Of a stretch of 64,000 nt of DNA, positions 1-12,340 are shown piece by piece. Origin of the DNA: Geodermatophilus sabuli (GTDB lineage: Bacteria > Actinomycetota > Actinomycetes > Mycobacteriales > Geodermatophilaceae). The stretch is taken from positions 186,001 through 250,000 of the forward strand of contig NZ_OBDO01000004.1 in the NCBI RefSeq assembly GCF_900215145.1, in the 5' to 3' direction. Position 1 is the stretch's first letter; each line of letters opens with the position of its first letter. The position numbers and the translations under genes were made by a program. Under the pieces are notes generated by a model. The model was not told the origin of the DNA. It did no database searches and was given only the letters and a program-made list of their open reading frames with translations.

Positions 1-2
1 CG

Positions 3-560
3 CACGCCCACGCGCTGACGGCCGTGGAGCAGTGCCTCGCGGCCGGGGTCGACGGCATCGAGCACTGCAGCTGCCTGACCGCGAGCGGCGTGCGGACGCC
101 GCCGGAGGTCGCGGCCGGCCTCGCCGCGGCGGGCGTCGTCGTGTGCCCGACGCTCGGGCGGGCTCCCGGCATCGACCCGCCGCCGCACGTCCAGGCGCGG
201 ATGGACGCCACCGGCGGCACGTTCGAGGCGCAGCTGGAGAACGTGACCCGGCTGCGAGAGGCCGGCGTGACCCTCCTGGCCGGTACCGACGCCGGGATCT
301 CACCTTCCAAGCGGCATGGGGTGGTCCCGATGGCGGTGGCCGACCTGGCCGGCTGCGGCGTCCCGGTCGCCGAGGCGCTGGCGGCGGCCACCGCCGTCGC
401 GGCGCGCGCCTGCGGCCTGCAGGACCGCACCGGCCGGCTCCGGGCCGGTCTGGACGCCGACCTGCTGGTGGTGGACGGCGACCCGGCGGTCGACGTGAGC
501 TGCCTGCGGCGGCCGCTGCTCGTGGTGTCCCGCGGCCAGGAGGTGCCGCTGGCGGACTAG
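3..560 (+). CDS. Amidohydrolase family protein, C-terminal part
   Basis: The 5' end lies outside the window; reading begins in frame at base 3 with His-Ala-His-Ala, which resembles the metal-binding histidine stretch of the amidohydrolase superfamily. Further on come a GIEHC motif near residue 18, an AGTDAG motif (metal-binding Asp) near residue 95, and a C-terminal GLDADLLVVDGDP stretch that is typical of imidazolonepropionase/prolidase-like amidohydrolases, where the last strands return to the small beta-sandwich domain. The enzyme would hydrolyse an amide or related bond with one or two metal ions in the cytoplasm; the substrate cannot be read from this fragment. Its stop codon overlaps the convergent HAD gene by four bases. 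Confidence 0.85.
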   Translation, partial: HAHALTAVEQCLAAGVDGIEHCSCLTASGVRTPPEVAAGLAAAGVVVCPTLGRAPGIDPPPHVQARMDATGGTFEAQLENVTRLREAGVTLLAGTDAGISPSKRHGVVPMAVADLAGCGVPVAEALAAATAVAARACGLQDRTGRLRAGLDADLLVVDGDPAVDVSCLRRPLLVVSRGQEVPLAD

Positions 561-1297
561 GCGAGGATGTCCACGGCGCGGGCGGCCAGCACGGCATCGA
601 GGTCGGCGAGCCCGACGCCGGCCAGCGTCTCCCGCAGCACCAGCCCCTCCGCGGGCTCCAGCGGCTGCAGGGAGGGCACGCCGAGCACCGCGGCGCCCGC
701 GGCCAGACCGGCGGTCACCCCGGCGACGGAGTCCTCCAGCACGACGCAGCCCTCGGGCGGCACGCCGAGCGCGGCCATCGCCTGCCGGTAGGGCGCCGGG
801 TCGGGCTTGCGGGCGGGCACCTCGTCGCCGCAGACGGTGACGTCGAACGGCGGCACGTCGGGGAACGCGGCACCGATCGCGGCCAGCACGACGTCGGCCA
901 GCCGGCGCGGGGTGGTGGTCACCAGCGCGGTCGGGACGGCGGCGTGCCGGAGCTCGGCGATGAGCTCGCGCGCCCCGGGCCGCCAGTGGATGTCCCCACC
1001 CAGCAGGCCGGCCACCCGGTCCTCGATCCACCGGGCGTCGGCTCGGGACTGCGCCTCGCTGCGCACCACGCCGAGGTCGGTGTAGAGGATGTCCATCGCC
1101 ACCGGCATGCTCGTGCCGACCGTCCGCTGCCGGGCCCGGTCGGACATCCGGCCGCCGAGCTCCCGGGCCAGGGCGAACATCGCCTCGCCCCAGTACTGCT
1201 CGGTCTCCACGAGGGTGCCGTCCATGTCGAACAGCACCGCCTGCAGGGCGGTCCCCGCCGTCGTCCGGGTCCGGGCGTCGTCGTCCAGCGTCTCCAT
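557..1297 (-). CDS. HAD-family hydrolase (phosphoglycolate/beta-phosphoglucomutase-like)
   Basis: The protein is about 246 residues with the HAD signature FDMDGTLVE near the N-terminus (nucleophile and acid Asp), a helical cap, VTTTP as motif II Thr region, a Lys in RKPDP (motif III) and VVLEDSVAG (motif IV acidic pair). This is the subfamily I layout of phosphoglycolate phosphatase and beta-phosphoglucomutase relatives, which remove phosphate from small metabolites in the cytoplasm; the substrate is unknown. I prefer the ATG at 1297 because a TACCGT -10 box ends exactly 7 bases upstream, as in other leaderless genes here; GTG codons at 1300 and 1306 are alternatives. The gene is convergent with the amidohydrolase and sits just downstream of metH on the same strand. 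Confidence 0.85.
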   Translation of the reverse strand: METLDDDARTRTTAGTALQAVLFDMDGTLVETEQYWGEAMFALARELGGRMSDRARQRTVGTSMPVAMDILYTDLGVVRSEAQSRADARWIEDRVAGLLGGDIHWRPGARELIAELRHAAVPTALVTTTPRRLADVVLAAIGAAFPDVPPFDVTVCGDEVPARKPDPAPYRQAMAALGVPPEGCVVLEDSVAGVTAGLAAGAAVLGVPSLQPLEPAEGLVLRETLAGVGLADLDAVLAARAVDILA

Positions 1298-1370
1298 CAC
1301 GTCCACGGTAGGCGCGCGGCCGCGGCGACCGGTCCCCCGCGGGGCGTGAGATCGGCGACGTCCGGGGCGC

Positions 1371-5171
<3,801 letters not shown>

Positions 5172-5382
5172 GGGGTGTCCTCGGGAGGGGTTCGGGCACG
5201 GTCACGAGAGCGTCCGGCGCCAGGGCTCTGGCAACTCCGACGGGCTGCGGCGCCTCGTCGTCCGCGAACTGCGGGCCCCATCGTCCCATCCCCAGGCACT
5301 CGCTCGGTCGTCCCCCTCGCCCGGTCGGGCGACGCGGGCCCCCCGGGGCGCGCGGGGACCGGGGCCGCTGCCCGGACCGACG

Positions 5383-5388
5383 TAGGCT
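5383..5388 (+). promoter_or_regulatory. -10 box of a leaderless promoter
   Basis: TAGGCT lies 7 bases before the GTG of the PAC2 gene. This spacing places the transcription start at or next to the start codon, as in leaderless actinobacterial transcripts. It also decides the start, since the frame stays open far upstream. Confidence 0.6.
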
Positions 5389-5395
5389 TCCAGGG

Positions 5396-6256
5396 GTGAT
5401 CGACCCGAAGTCCACCCCTGAGGACCTGCCCCGGCTGACCGACCCGATGGTGGTCGTCGCCTTCGAGGGCTGGAACGACGCCGGGGACGCCGCCACCGGG
5501 GCGCTGGAGCACCTCGAGCTCATCTGGGACGCCACCCCGCTCGCCGCGCTGGACCCCGAGGACTACTACGACTTCCAGGTCAACCGGCCCACCGTGTCGC
5601 TCGTCGGCGGCGTGAGCCGCCGCATCGAGTGGCCGACGACGCGGATCTCGATGGCCCGCCCGCCGGGCGCCGAGCGCGACGTCGTCCTGATCCGCGGCAT
5701 CGAGCCGAACATGCGCTGGCGGGGCTTCTGCGAGGAGCTCATCGAGCTGTGCCACGAGCTCGACGCCCGCGCCGTCATCGGCCTGGGTGCCCTGCTCGCC
5801 GACACGCCGCACACCCGCCCCACCCCGGTCACTGGCTCGGCCTACGACAACGAGTCCGCGGAGCGCTACGGCCTGGACACCTCCCGCTACGAGGGGCCCA
5901 CCGGCATCCTCGGTGTCTTCCAGGACGCCTGCGTGCAGGCCGGGCTGCCGGCGATCAGCTTCTGGGCGGCCGTCCCCCACTACGTCTCCCAGCCGCCGTC
6001 GCCGCGGGCCACCGTCGCGCTGCTGCAGCGCGTGGAGGAGGTTCTGGAGATCCCCGTGCCGCTCGGCGTCCTGCCCGCGCAGGCCGAGGACTGGGTGAAG
6101 ACCGTCGACGAGATGGCCAACGAGGACGCCGAGGTGGTCGAGTACGTGCGCTCGCTCGAGGAGCGTGCCACGGAGGTCGACCTCTCCAACGCCAACGGTG
6201 ACTCGATCGCGCGGGAGTTCGAGAGGTATCTGCGCCGCCGGGGCGGCACGAGCTGA
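5396..6256 (+). CDS. PAC2 family protein
   Basis: A 286-residue protein of the PAC2 family, whose eukaryotic members chaperone proteasome assembly; actinobacteria possess proteasomes and carry several PAC2 paralogues, but a bacterial role is not established. Visible features are the opening VVVAFEGWNDAGDAA, a central LIRGIEPNMRW segment and a GILGVFQDAC region with PHYVSQPPSP, followed by a charged helical C-terminus. The reading frame is open to base 5153, but the GTG at 5396 follows a -10 box by 7 bases and begins the conserved region. The last 27 bases including the stop belong to a perfect 92-bp tandem duplication that continues downstream. Confidence 0.88.
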   Translation: MIDPKSTPEDLPRLTDPMVVVAFEGWNDAGDAATGALEHLELIWDATPLAALDPEDYYDFQVNRPTVSLVGGVSRRIEWPTTRISMARPPGAERDVVLIRGIEPNMRWRGFCEELIELCHELDARAVIGLGALLADTPHTRPTPVTGSAYDNESAERYGLDTSRYEGPTGILGVFQDACVQAGLPAISFWAAVPHYVSQPPSPRATVALLQRVEEVLEIPVPLGVLPAQAEDWVKTVDEMANEDAEVVEYVRSLEERATEVDLSNANGDSIAREFERYLRRRGGTS

Positions 6257-6260
6257 CGTC

Positions 6261-6316
6261 GGCCGCGTCGCAGGATCCCGCCACGAGCGTGCGAGTGGTG
6301 GGGGGCGACGTGGTCC
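6261..6316 (+). terminator. Conserved intergenic hairpin, copy 1
   Basis: The ends pair as GGCCGCGTCGC with GCGACGTGG-T-CC (one G-U pair and one bulged T), and an inner stem pairs CCCGCCAC with GTGGTGGG, leaving a loop of about ten bases (GAGCGTGCGA). It starts four bases after the PAC2 stop and lies between convergent genes. The G-U pairs favour the + strand as the RNA that folds. A terminator role is inferred from position and from the pyrimidine run that follows. Confidence 0.6.
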
Positions 6317-6352
6317 TTCCGCTGCGCCGCCGGGGCGGCACGAGCTGACGTC

Positions 6353-6408
6353 GGCCGCGTCGCAGGATCCCGCCACGAGCGTGCGAGTGGTGGGGGGCGA
6401 CGTGGTCC
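6353..6408 (+). terminator. Conserved intergenic hairpin, copy 2 (tandem duplicate)
   Basis: Identical to the hairpin 92 bases upstream, created by the tandem duplication. It lies between the PAC2 gene and the convergent dGTPase-like gene. Confidence 0.55.
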
Positions 6409-6573
6409 TTCCGCTGCGCCGCCGGGGCGCTCCCCCGACTGCCGGTTCTTCGGGTGCCTTCGGTGCTGATGCCCGTCCGGGCGTACCGCGCCGGGCGCTT
6501 TGTTGGCGCCGGGATGTTGGGGATAACGGTCGATCGTCGACCAGTGTGCCCCGCCGGCGGACCGCCGCGCGCC

Positions 6574-7602
6574 TCAGACCTGGCGTAGCAGGGGACGCAT
6601 CGCCGACGTCGCGTCAGCGCCGAAGAGCCGGTCGTGGGTGGCCAGGGCGAACCGGTCGGTCATCCCCGACACGTAGTCGACGACCTGGGTCACCGGATCG
6701 GCCTCGGTGTCCCGGTAGGACGCCGGGATCAGCTCCGGGTGGGCCAGGTGGTGGTCGACCAGCCGGCGGGTCACGCCGATCGCCAGGTGCTTCTGCCCGG
6801 CGGCGGTCTCCGAGGCGTAGACCCGCTGGAACATGAACGTGCGCAGCTCGTGCATCGCCTCGAGCGGCTCCGGGGCCATCACGACGGCGCCGCCCGCGGC
6901 GAGGCTGCCCTCGATGACGGCGTCGACCATGGCGCCGACCATCTCGCTGCCCGGGGCGCCGAAGACCGCGCGGGCCCGGGCGGGCAGATCGCCCTCCTGC
7001 AGCACACCGGCACGGACGGCGTCCAGCGCGTCGTGGGAGAGGTAGCCGATGCGGTCGGCGTACCGGACGCACTCCGCCTCCCGGGTGGCCGGCGGCGGGT
7101 CGATCTTCCAGCTGTGCGCGCGGATGCCGTCGCGGACCTCCCAGGTGAGGTTGAGTCGCTCCAGCACCTCCACGATCCGCACGCCCTGCGCGGCGTGGTG
7201 CCAGCCGCCCGGGACGTAGGGCTCCAGCGCGTCCTCGCCGATGTGCCCGAACGGCGAGTGGCCGAGGTCGTGGCCCAGCGCGATCGCCTCGGCGAGGGTC
7301 TCGTTGAGCCCGAGGGCGCGGGCCAGGGACCGGGCGACCTGGGTGACCTGCAGCGTGTGGGTCAGCCGGGTGACGAAGTGGTCGCCGTCGGGGTTGAGGA
7401 AGACCTGCGTCTTGTGCTTGAGCCGGCGGAAGGCCTTGGCGTGCAGGATGCGGTCCCGGTCGCGCTCGAAGGCGGTCCGCAGTGCGTCCTCCGGCTCGGC
7501 GACCGCCCGCCCGCGGGTCGCGGTCGAGCGGGTGGCCGCCGGTGCGAGGGCCTCCTCCTCGCGCTCCCGGGCGGCCCGGTCGACCAGCCGGAAGTCCTCC
7601 AT
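6574..7602 (-). CDS. dgt: dGTPase-like HD-domain triphosphohydrolase
   Basis: A 342-residue protein of the deoxyguanosinetriphosphate triphosphohydrolase-like family, which cleaves dNTPs to deoxynucleoside and triphosphate and helps set nucleotide pools. The HD metal site is visible as RLTHTLQV, then ALGHDLGHSPFGH, with a later aspartate in YADRIGYLSHD. The N-terminus shows the conserved RTAFERDRDRILH and RLKHKTQV blocks. The ATG at 7602 shares bases with the TGA of mshC (ATGA overlap), so the two are translationally coupled; an upstream in-frame extension exists but would read into mshC. The dgt-mshC pairing suggests simple co-expression rather than shared chemistry. Confidence 0.92.
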   Translation of the reverse strand: MEDFRLVDRAAREREEEALAPAATRSTATRGRAVAEPEDALRTAFERDRDRILHAKAFRRLKHKTQVFLNPDGDHFVTRLTHTLQVTQVARSLARALGLNETLAEAIALGHDLGHSPFGHIGEDALEPYVPGGWHHAAQGVRIVEVLERLNLTWEVRDGIRAHSWKIDPPPATREAECVRYADRIGYLSHDALDAVRAGVLQEGDLPARARAVFGAPGSEMVGAMVDAVIEGSLAAGGAVVMAPEPLEAMHELRTFMFQRVYASETAAGQKHLAIGVTRRLVDHHLAHPELIPASYRDTEADPVTQVVDYVSGMTDRFALATHDRLFGADATSAMRPLLRQV

Positions 7603-8924
7603 CAGCTGCCGGCCGCCGTCGTCCCCGTGCTCCCGTCGAGCGCCGTCACCGGGGCGCACGAGTCCAGCGCCACACCGAGCAGGGCGTCGACGGCGTCGCA
7701 CACCACTGTGGGGGCGCCGTCCTCGAGCACGTCGTCCGGCCCGGCGGCGAGCGTCGCCGCCGCCCAGGCGTCGACGAGCGCGATCGCCCCGGGGCTGTCG
7801 AGGTCGTCGGACAGCCGCTCCCGCAGGCCCTGCAGCACCGGGGCCGCCGGGGCGCCGGCCGGCAGGGCGACCGCGCGCCGCCAGGTGGCCAGCCGGGCGA
7901 AGGCGGCGTCGAGGAGGTCCGGGGTCCAGAACCGGTCGGTGCGGTAGTGCCCGGACAGCAGCGCGAGGCGGATGGCCATCGGGTCGACCCCCTCACCGCG
8001 CAGCTTGGAGACGAACACCAGGTTGCCGCGGCTCTTGCTCATCTTCTCGCCGTCCAGGCCGATCATCGCCGCGTGCACGTAGGCCCGGGCGAAGGGCCCC
8101 TTCACCCCTGTCGCAGTGGCGGTGAGCGCCTCGGCGTGGACCGCGGAGAACTCGTGGTGCGGGAACACCAGGTCGCTGCCGCCGCCCTGGACGTCGAAGC
8201 CCATGCCGATCGTCTCCAGCGCGATGGTGGCGCACTCGATGTGCCAGCCCGGCCGGCCGGCGACCCCGCGCGGGCCCGCCCAGGACGGTTCCCCGGGGCG
8301 TTGCCCCCGCCACAGCATGGGGTCCAGGCGGTTGCGCTTGCCCGCCCGGTCCGGGTCTCCGCCGCGCTCGGCGAAGAACCGCAGCATCGTCGCCTCGTCG
8401 TAGCCGGACTCCCCGCCGAAGCCGGGCGCCTGGGACACGTCGTGGTAGACGTCGCCGGTGCCGTCGTCGAGGACGTAGGCCAGCCCCTCGTCGAGCAGGT
8501 CCTCGATGTGGGCGACGATCCGCGGGATCGACTCCACCGCCCCGATGTAGTCCTCGGGCGGCAGCACCCGCAGGGCGGTCATGTCCTCCCGGAACAGCGC
8601 CGTCTCCCGCATGGCGAGCACGACCCAGTCCTCGCCGTCGCGCTCGGCGCGCTCGAGCAGGGGGTCGTCGATGTCGGTGACGTTCTGCACGTAGTGGACC
8701 GCGTGCCCGGCGTCCCGCCACACCCGGTTGACCAGGTCGAAGGCCAGGTAGGTGGCGGCGTGGCCGAGGTGCGTGGCGTCGTACGGGGTGATCCCGCAGA
8801 CGTACATGCGGGCGGTGCCGTCGGGGTTGGTGGCGACCACCTCGCCGCGCGCGGTGTCGTGCAGCTTGAGCACGGGACCGGTGCCCGGGAGGGTCGGCAG
8901 GAGCGGAGCAGGCCAGGCGAGCAC
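7602..8924 (-). CDS. mshC: L-cysteine:1D-myo-inositol 2-amino-2-deoxy-alpha-D-glucopyranoside ligase
   Basis: MshC joins cysteine to glucosaminyl-inositol with ATP, the third step of mycothiol synthesis. The 440-residue protein looks like a shortened cysteinyl-tRNA synthetase: [17 protein letters not shown] carries the zinc cysteine and the HIGH-type ATP motif, GWHIECATI and [12 protein letters not shown] supply the other zinc ligands, and [12 protein letters not shown] is the KMSKS loop. The anticodon-binding domain of true CysRS is missing, which separates MshC from CysS. The start at 8924 keeps the usual MshC N-terminus (MLAWPAP). It is the first gene of a two-gene unit with the dGTPase gene. 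A mycothiol-dependent isomerase-family gene lies divergently next door. Confidence 0.96.
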   Translation of the reverse strand: MLAWPAPLLPTLPGTGPVLKLHDTARGEVVATNPDGTARMYVCGITPYDATHLGHAATYLAFDLVNRVWRDAGHAVHYVQNVTDIDDPLLERAERDGEDWVVLAMRETALFREDMTALRVLPPEDYIGAVESIPRIVAHIEDLLDEGLAYVLDDGTGDVYHDVSQAPGFGGESGYDEATMLRFFAERGGDPDRAGKRNRLDPMLWRGQRPGEPSWAGPRGVAGRPGWHIECATIALETIGMGFDVQGGGSDLVFPHHEFSAVHAEALTATATGVKGPFARAYVHAAMIGLDGEKMSKSRGNLVFVSKLRGEGVDPMAIRLALLSGHYRTDRFWTPDLLDAAFARLATWRRAVALPAGAPAAPVLQGLRERLSDDLDSPGAIALVDAWAAATLAAGPDDVLEDGAPTVVCDAVDALLGVALDSCAPVTALDGSTGTTAAGS

Positions 8925-9008
8925 GCCCCGAGCCTAGATGCGGCTACCGGGCGCACTCGCCGCCCCTCATCCTGTCGGTGGACGACGCCCCGTGCCGGAG
9001 GAGCCACC

Positions 9009-9725
9009 GTGGAGCTCGACGAGTACCTGCCGGTCCTGCAGAGGACGAACGCGCGCTTCGCCGACGCCGCCGCCGAGGCGGTGCTGGCGCACGGCTGGCG
9101 GGCGCGGGTGCCCGGCTGTCCCGGCTGGACGCTGGCCGACCTCGTCTGGCACCTGGCCGGGGTGCAGCACTTCTGGGCGTGGGTGGTGCGCACCCGCGCC
9201 GCCGACCCCGGCACGTACGTCGAGCCGGTGCGGCGTCCGGACGACGAGCTGCTCGGCTTCGGGCTGGCGCAGTCCGCGGAGCTGGAGACCGTGCTGGCCG
9301 GCGCGGACCCGGCCGAACGGGTGTGGACGTGGGCGCCGCGCCAGGACGTCGCGTTCGTGCTGCGCCGCCAGACGGCGGAGGCGGTGGTGCACACCGCCGA
9401 CGTCGAGCAGGTGCTCGGCGACGTGCGTCCCATCCCGGCGGCCGTCGGCCTCGACGGGCTCGACGAGTGGCTGGAGGTGATGGTGCCGGGGGTCTTCCCC
9501 GACGGGCCCCCGGAGGCCGCGCACCCGGTGGTGTTCCACGCGGTGGACGCCGACGCCGAGCGCACCCTCTTCCCCGGCTCGCGGCCCTTCCCGATCGCGG
9601 CGCTGACCGGTACCGCCGGCGACCTGCTGCTGGCGGTGTGGCGACGGGTGCCGCTGGAGGTGCTCACCGTGGACGGCGACGGGCTGCAGGCCGCGGCGAT
9701 GATCGGCCTGGTGCGGCTGGAGTAG
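9009..9725 (+). CDS. Maleylpyruvate isomerase family mycothiol-dependent protein
   Basis: A 238-residue protein of the MDMPI/DinB-like family, in which a helical bundle binds metal and mycothiol. The N-terminal region shows PGCPGWTLADLVWHLAGVQHFW, with the histidine expected to bind metal, and AEAVVHTADVEQVLG supplies further conserved His and Asp. The C-terminal half (DLLLAVWRRVP) matches the small C-terminal domain seen in actinobacterial members. The GTG at 9009 follows a GGAGGAG ribosome site. Its divergent arrangement with mshC fits a mycothiol-using enzyme, but its substrate is unknown. Confidence 0.82.
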   Translation: MELDEYLPVLQRTNARFADAAAEAVLAHGWRARVPGCPGWTLADLVWHLAGVQHFWAWVVRTRAADPGTYVEPVRRPDDELLGFGLAQSAELETVLAGADPAERVWTWAPRQDVAFVLRRQTAEAVVHTADVEQVLGDVRPIPAAVGLDGLDEWLEVMVPGVFPDGPPEAAHPVVFHAVDADAERTLFPGSRPFPIAALTGTAGDLLLAVWRRVPLEVLTVDGDGLQAAAMIGLVRLE

Positions 9726-9729
9726 CGGC

Positions 9730-10116
9730 TCAGGGCCAGGTGGTGGCGTACCGCTCGAACTCCTCGCCGGTCTGCACGCCCACCACGCAGAACACCAGCC
9801 CGGACGGGTCCTTCATCTGCCAGAACCCGCCCATGTCGGCGAACCGCCGGGCGCCCAGCGCCTCCAGCCGGGCGACCTCGGCGGGGACGTCGTCGGTCTC
9901 GATGTCGACGTGCCAACGCGGCAGCGTCCCCGCACCGGTCCGCTGCACCTCGAGGTGGAAGCCGTCGGCGAAGGAGCCGAGGGAGGACCAGTGGCCGTCG
10001 ATCGGATCGGGCTCCACGGGGTGGCCGGTCGCTGCGGACCAGAAGTCCCGCCCGCCGTCGTGCAGCTCGGGCGGCAGGTCGATCAGCAGGACGGCCAGAC
10101 GACTGCGGTGCGGCAC
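9730..10116 (-). CDS. VOC family (glyoxalase/bleomycin-resistance fold) protein
   Basis: A 128-residue single-domain protein with the vicinal oxygen chelate pattern: an N-terminal strand and helix (GGRDFWSAATGHPV), a central LPRWHVDIETDDV, and the closing DMGGFWQMKDPSGLVFCVV strand. The His in RWHVDIE is a likely metal ligand. Proteins of this size act as dimers on varied small molecules; the substrate is not evident. The gene ends four bases after the convergent MDMPI-family gene and is the last of a group of same-strand genes that starts with uppP. Confidence 0.8.
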   Translation of the reverse strand: MPHRSRLAVLLIDLPPELHDGGRDFWSAATGHPVEPDPIDGHWSSLGSFADGFHLEVQRTGAGTLPRWHVDIETDDVPAEVARLEALGARRFADMGGFWQMKDPSGLVFCVVGVQTGEEFERYATTWP

Positions 10117-10129
10117 GCCGGCCAGCCTG

Positions 10130-10885
10130 TCAGAACGGCGGCCAGGGCAGGGCGGGCCATTCGCCGCTGGGCAGCGGGTGCCGCCCGGTGCGCAGCAGCT
10201 CGGCCACCCGCTGCTGGGTGCGGCGCACCTCGCGGCGGGTGAGGTGCTCGTGCAGCTGCTCCCCGAGGTCGCCGAGCAGGTCGCCGGTCAGCCTCTCCAG
10301 GACCTCGACGGCCTCGTCGGGCAGGGGCTGCCCGGCCCAGCGCCACAGCAGGGTGCGCAGCTTCGGGTCCACGGAGAAGCAGATGCCGTGGTCGACGCCG
10401 TACACGTGCCCCTCGGGCGTCGGGATGATGTGCCCGCCCTTGCGGTCGGCGTTGTTGACGACGGCGTCGAACACCGCCATGCGGCGCAGCCCCGGGTGGT
10501 CGGAGCGGACGAACGCGGCGAGGTCGACGTCGACGTCGCCGTCGATCCACAGCTGGACCATGCCGGGCCCGAACGGGCCGTCGCGCAGGACCGTGGGCGG
10601 CACGACCCGCCAGCCGGTGGCCTCGGAGACCAGGGCCGCGGCGACCTCGCGGCCGGCGAGGGTGCCGTCCGGGAAGTCCCAGAGCGGGCGCTCACCGGCG
10701 ATCGGCTTGTACACGCACTCGGCCTCGAGCTCGCCGGTGCGGATCGTCCCGACCAGGGTGACGTTGCTGGCGTCGAGCATCCGGCCCTCGAGGTCGATCT
10801 CGCCCTCGAGCAGCAGGGTCCGCGCCTCGTCGTCCCCGGCCGGCGCGCGCAGGTCCGACGCCGGGTCGGCGGGGCGCTCGGTCAT
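10130..10885 (-). CDS. SCO1664 family protein
   Basis: A 251-residue actinobacterial protein of the SCO1664 family, distantly similar to phosphatidylinositol 3-/4-kinase folds. Visible blocks are YKPIAGERPLWDFPDGTLAGRE, MAVFDAVVNNADRKGGHI and YGVDHGICF, in which the Asn-Asp and the DHG aspartate correspond to catalytic and metal-binding positions of the kinase fold. Its biological role is not known, but across actinobacteria it is found next to the DUF3090 and histidine-phosphatase genes and mshC, exactly as here, which suggests a shared role around mycothiol or nucleotide-sugar metabolism (inference). Confidence 0.9.
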   Translation of the reverse strand: MTERPADPASDLRAPAGDDEARTLLLEGEIDLEGRMLDASNVTLVGTIRTGELEAECVYKPIAGERPLWDFPDGTLAGREVAAALVSEATGWRVVPPTVLRDGPFGPGMVQLWIDGDVDVDLAAFVRSDHPGLRRMAVFDAVVNNADRKGGHIIPTPEGHVYGVDHGICFSVDPKLRTLLWRWAGQPLPDEAVEVLERLTGDLLGDLGEQLHEHLTRREVRRTQQRVAELLRTGRHPLPSGEWPALPWPPF

Positions 10886-10904
10886 CGGGGCGGGCGGCCG
10901 GTGC

Positions 10905-11462
10905 TCAGCGGCGGTAGCCGTTCTGCCGCGGGCACACGTGCCCGCTGGGGTCCAGGGGCAGCGAGCACAGCGGGCAGGACGGGCGGCCGGCGGCGATCAC
11001 CCGGCGGGCGCGGACGACGAACGCCCGGGCGGCCGCGGGGGTGATGGTGACCCGCAACGCGTCGGGCCCCTCCTCGCTGTCGGACAGGATCGCGTCCTCG
11101 TCGACCGGCTCCTCGCCGGCGGCCACGGCCTCCACGACGACGGCCTGCGCCTCGCCGTCCCAGGCCAGGCCCATGGCGGCGACGCGGAACTCCTCGTCGA
11201 CCGGCGCGGTCAGCGGATCGAGGTCGTCGACCTCCGCGTCGGGCGGGACGACGGTGCCCGGCCGGGCGGCGACCTCGTCGAGCAGCTCGTTCATGCGGTC
11301 GGCGAGCACCTGGACCTGGGTCTTCTCCAGCGCCACGCTGACCACCCGGCCGGCGGCGTCGGAGGCCTGCAGGTAGAAGGTGCGGTCCCCGGGCTGCCCG
11401 ACCGTCCCCGCGACGAACCGGGAGGGGCGGTCGAAGAGATGGACCTGGCGCGGCACGGGCAT
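10905..11462 (-). CDS. DUF3090 family protein
   Basis: A 185-residue protein of the DUF3090 family, restricted to actinobacteria. The N-terminus (PRQVHLFDRPSRFVAGTVG) and VVSVALEKTQVQVLADRM are diagnostic. The C-terminus carries a small zinc-ribbon-like CPLCSLPLDPSGHVCPR. Function is unknown. It lies between the SCO1664-family gene and the histidine phosphatase on one strand with short gaps, so it is probably in one transcript with them. Confidence 0.9.
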   Translation of the reverse strand: MPVPRQVHLFDRPSRFVAGTVGQPGDRTFYLQASDAAGRVVSVALEKTQVQVLADRMNELLDEVAARPGTVVPPDAEVDDLDPLTAPVDEEFRVAAMGLAWDGEAQAVVVEAVAAGEEPVDEDAILSDSEEGPDALRVTITPAAARAFVVRARRVIAAGRPSCPLCSLPLDPSGHVCPRQNGYRR

Positions 11463-11507
11463 CAGGTTACGCGGGCGGGCGTCGCGGGCGAGCGGGAGAC
11501 ACCGAGG

Positions 11508-12209
11508 TCACACGGTCGCACCGGCCCCGCCGCCGACGACGGCGTCGGAGTCGGCCTGCTTCCGGCGCCGGCCCTTCTTCTTCGGCGGGAGGAGCGCGGC
11601 GACGTCCCCGCCGGTGTCGTTCATGCGCACCACGAACGGCCGGGTCTCGGTGTAGGTGACCACCGAGATCGACGCCGGGTCGACGACGATCCGCTGGAAC
11701 TGGTCCAGGTGCAGCCCCAGCGCGTCGGCGAGGACCGCCTTGATGACGTCGCCGTGGCTGCAGGCCAGCCAGACGGCGTCCGGCCCCAGCGTGGCGTTCC
11801 AGGCGCGGACGGCGGCGACCGCGCGGGCCTGGGTCTCGGCGAGCCCCTCCCCCTCCGGGCCGGGGAAGACCGCCGCGGAGGGATGCTGCTGCACGACCTT
11901 CCACATCGGTTCCTTGACCAGCTCCTTGAGCGGCCGGCCCGTCCAGTCGCCGTAGCGGGCCTCCCCGAGGCGGTCGTCGGTCTGCAGCTGCAGGTCGCGC
12001 CCGTCCAGGACGGCGGCGGCGGTCTGCCGGCAGCGCTCCAGCGGGCTGCTGACCACCGCGGCCAGGGGCACCGGCGCCAGCCGCTCCCCCACCGCCGCGA
12101 CCTGCGCCTGCCCGGTCTCGTCGAGCTGCACGCCCGGGGTCCAGCCGGCGAGGACGCCGCCGGTGTTGGCCGTCGAGCGGCCGTGCCGCAGGAGGAGAAC
12201 GGTGGTCAC
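11508..12209 (-). CDS. Histidine phosphatase family protein (MSMEG_4193-like)
   Basis: A 233-residue phosphoglycerate-mutase-like phosphatase. The catalytic LLLRHGRSTANT motif follows immediately after the GTG start, SSPLERCRQTA is the second conserved arginine block, GDWTGRPL carries the acid residue region, and ACSHGDVIKAVL holds the second catalytic histidine. The C-terminus is basic (PPKKKGRRRK), which is unusual for the fold. The GTG at 12209 is chosen because the catalytic motif starts a few residues later; the frame stays open upstream. It belongs to the conserved DUF3090/SCO1664/mshC neighbourhood; the natural substrate is not known. Confidence 0.9.
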   Translation of the reverse strand: MTTVLLLRHGRSTANTGGVLAGWTPGVQLDETGQAQVAAVGERLAPVPLAAVVSSPLERCRQTAAAVLDGRDLQLQTDDRLGEARYGDWTGRPLKELVKEPMWKVVQQHPSAAVFPGPEGEGLAETQARAVAAVRAWNATLGPDAVWLACSHGDVIKAVLADALGLHLDQFQRIVVDPASISVVTYTETRPFVVRMNDTGGDVAALLPPKKKGRRRKQADSDAVVGGGAGATV

Positions 12210-12245
12210 GGCCGCCGAGCGTAAGGGGCCTCGCTCCGCCGCTCG

Positions 12246-12301
12246 CGCGTCGACGGCGCCATCCCTCCCGCGTCGAGGGCTCCCCTCTCCCGCGTCGACG
12301 G
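12246..12301. repeat. Three short direct repeats
   Basis: CGCGTCGACGG (12246), CGCGTCGAGGG (12269) and CGCGTCGACGG (12291) are spaced 23 and 22 bases apart in the gap between the histidine phosphatase and uppP. The period of about two helix turns would suit a protein binding one DNA face, but this could also be chance in GC-rich spacer DNA. Confidence 0.5.
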
Positions 12302-12340
12302 CGGGCCGCAGCGGGGGGCGAGTGGGCGGATCGCCGTCCC

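Larger units (their letters stand above)
6230..6429. repeat. Perfect 92-bp tandem duplication at the PAC2 gene end
   Basis: Bases 6230-6321 and 6322-6413 are identical, followed by 16 bases of a third copy before the sequence diverges. Each unit contains the last codons and stop of the PAC2 gene plus a hairpin element. The second copy of the coding tail is not translated as part of the gene. Confidence 0.95.

Noticed and set aside
5200..5270. Possible SAM-type riboswitch between metH and the PAC2 gene (GGTCACGAGAGCG ... CTGGCAACTCC)
   Set aside because: The resemblance is on the strand reading away from metH, the closing stem does not pair well and the segment is too short for SAM-I or SAM-IV. 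A cmsearch would settle it.
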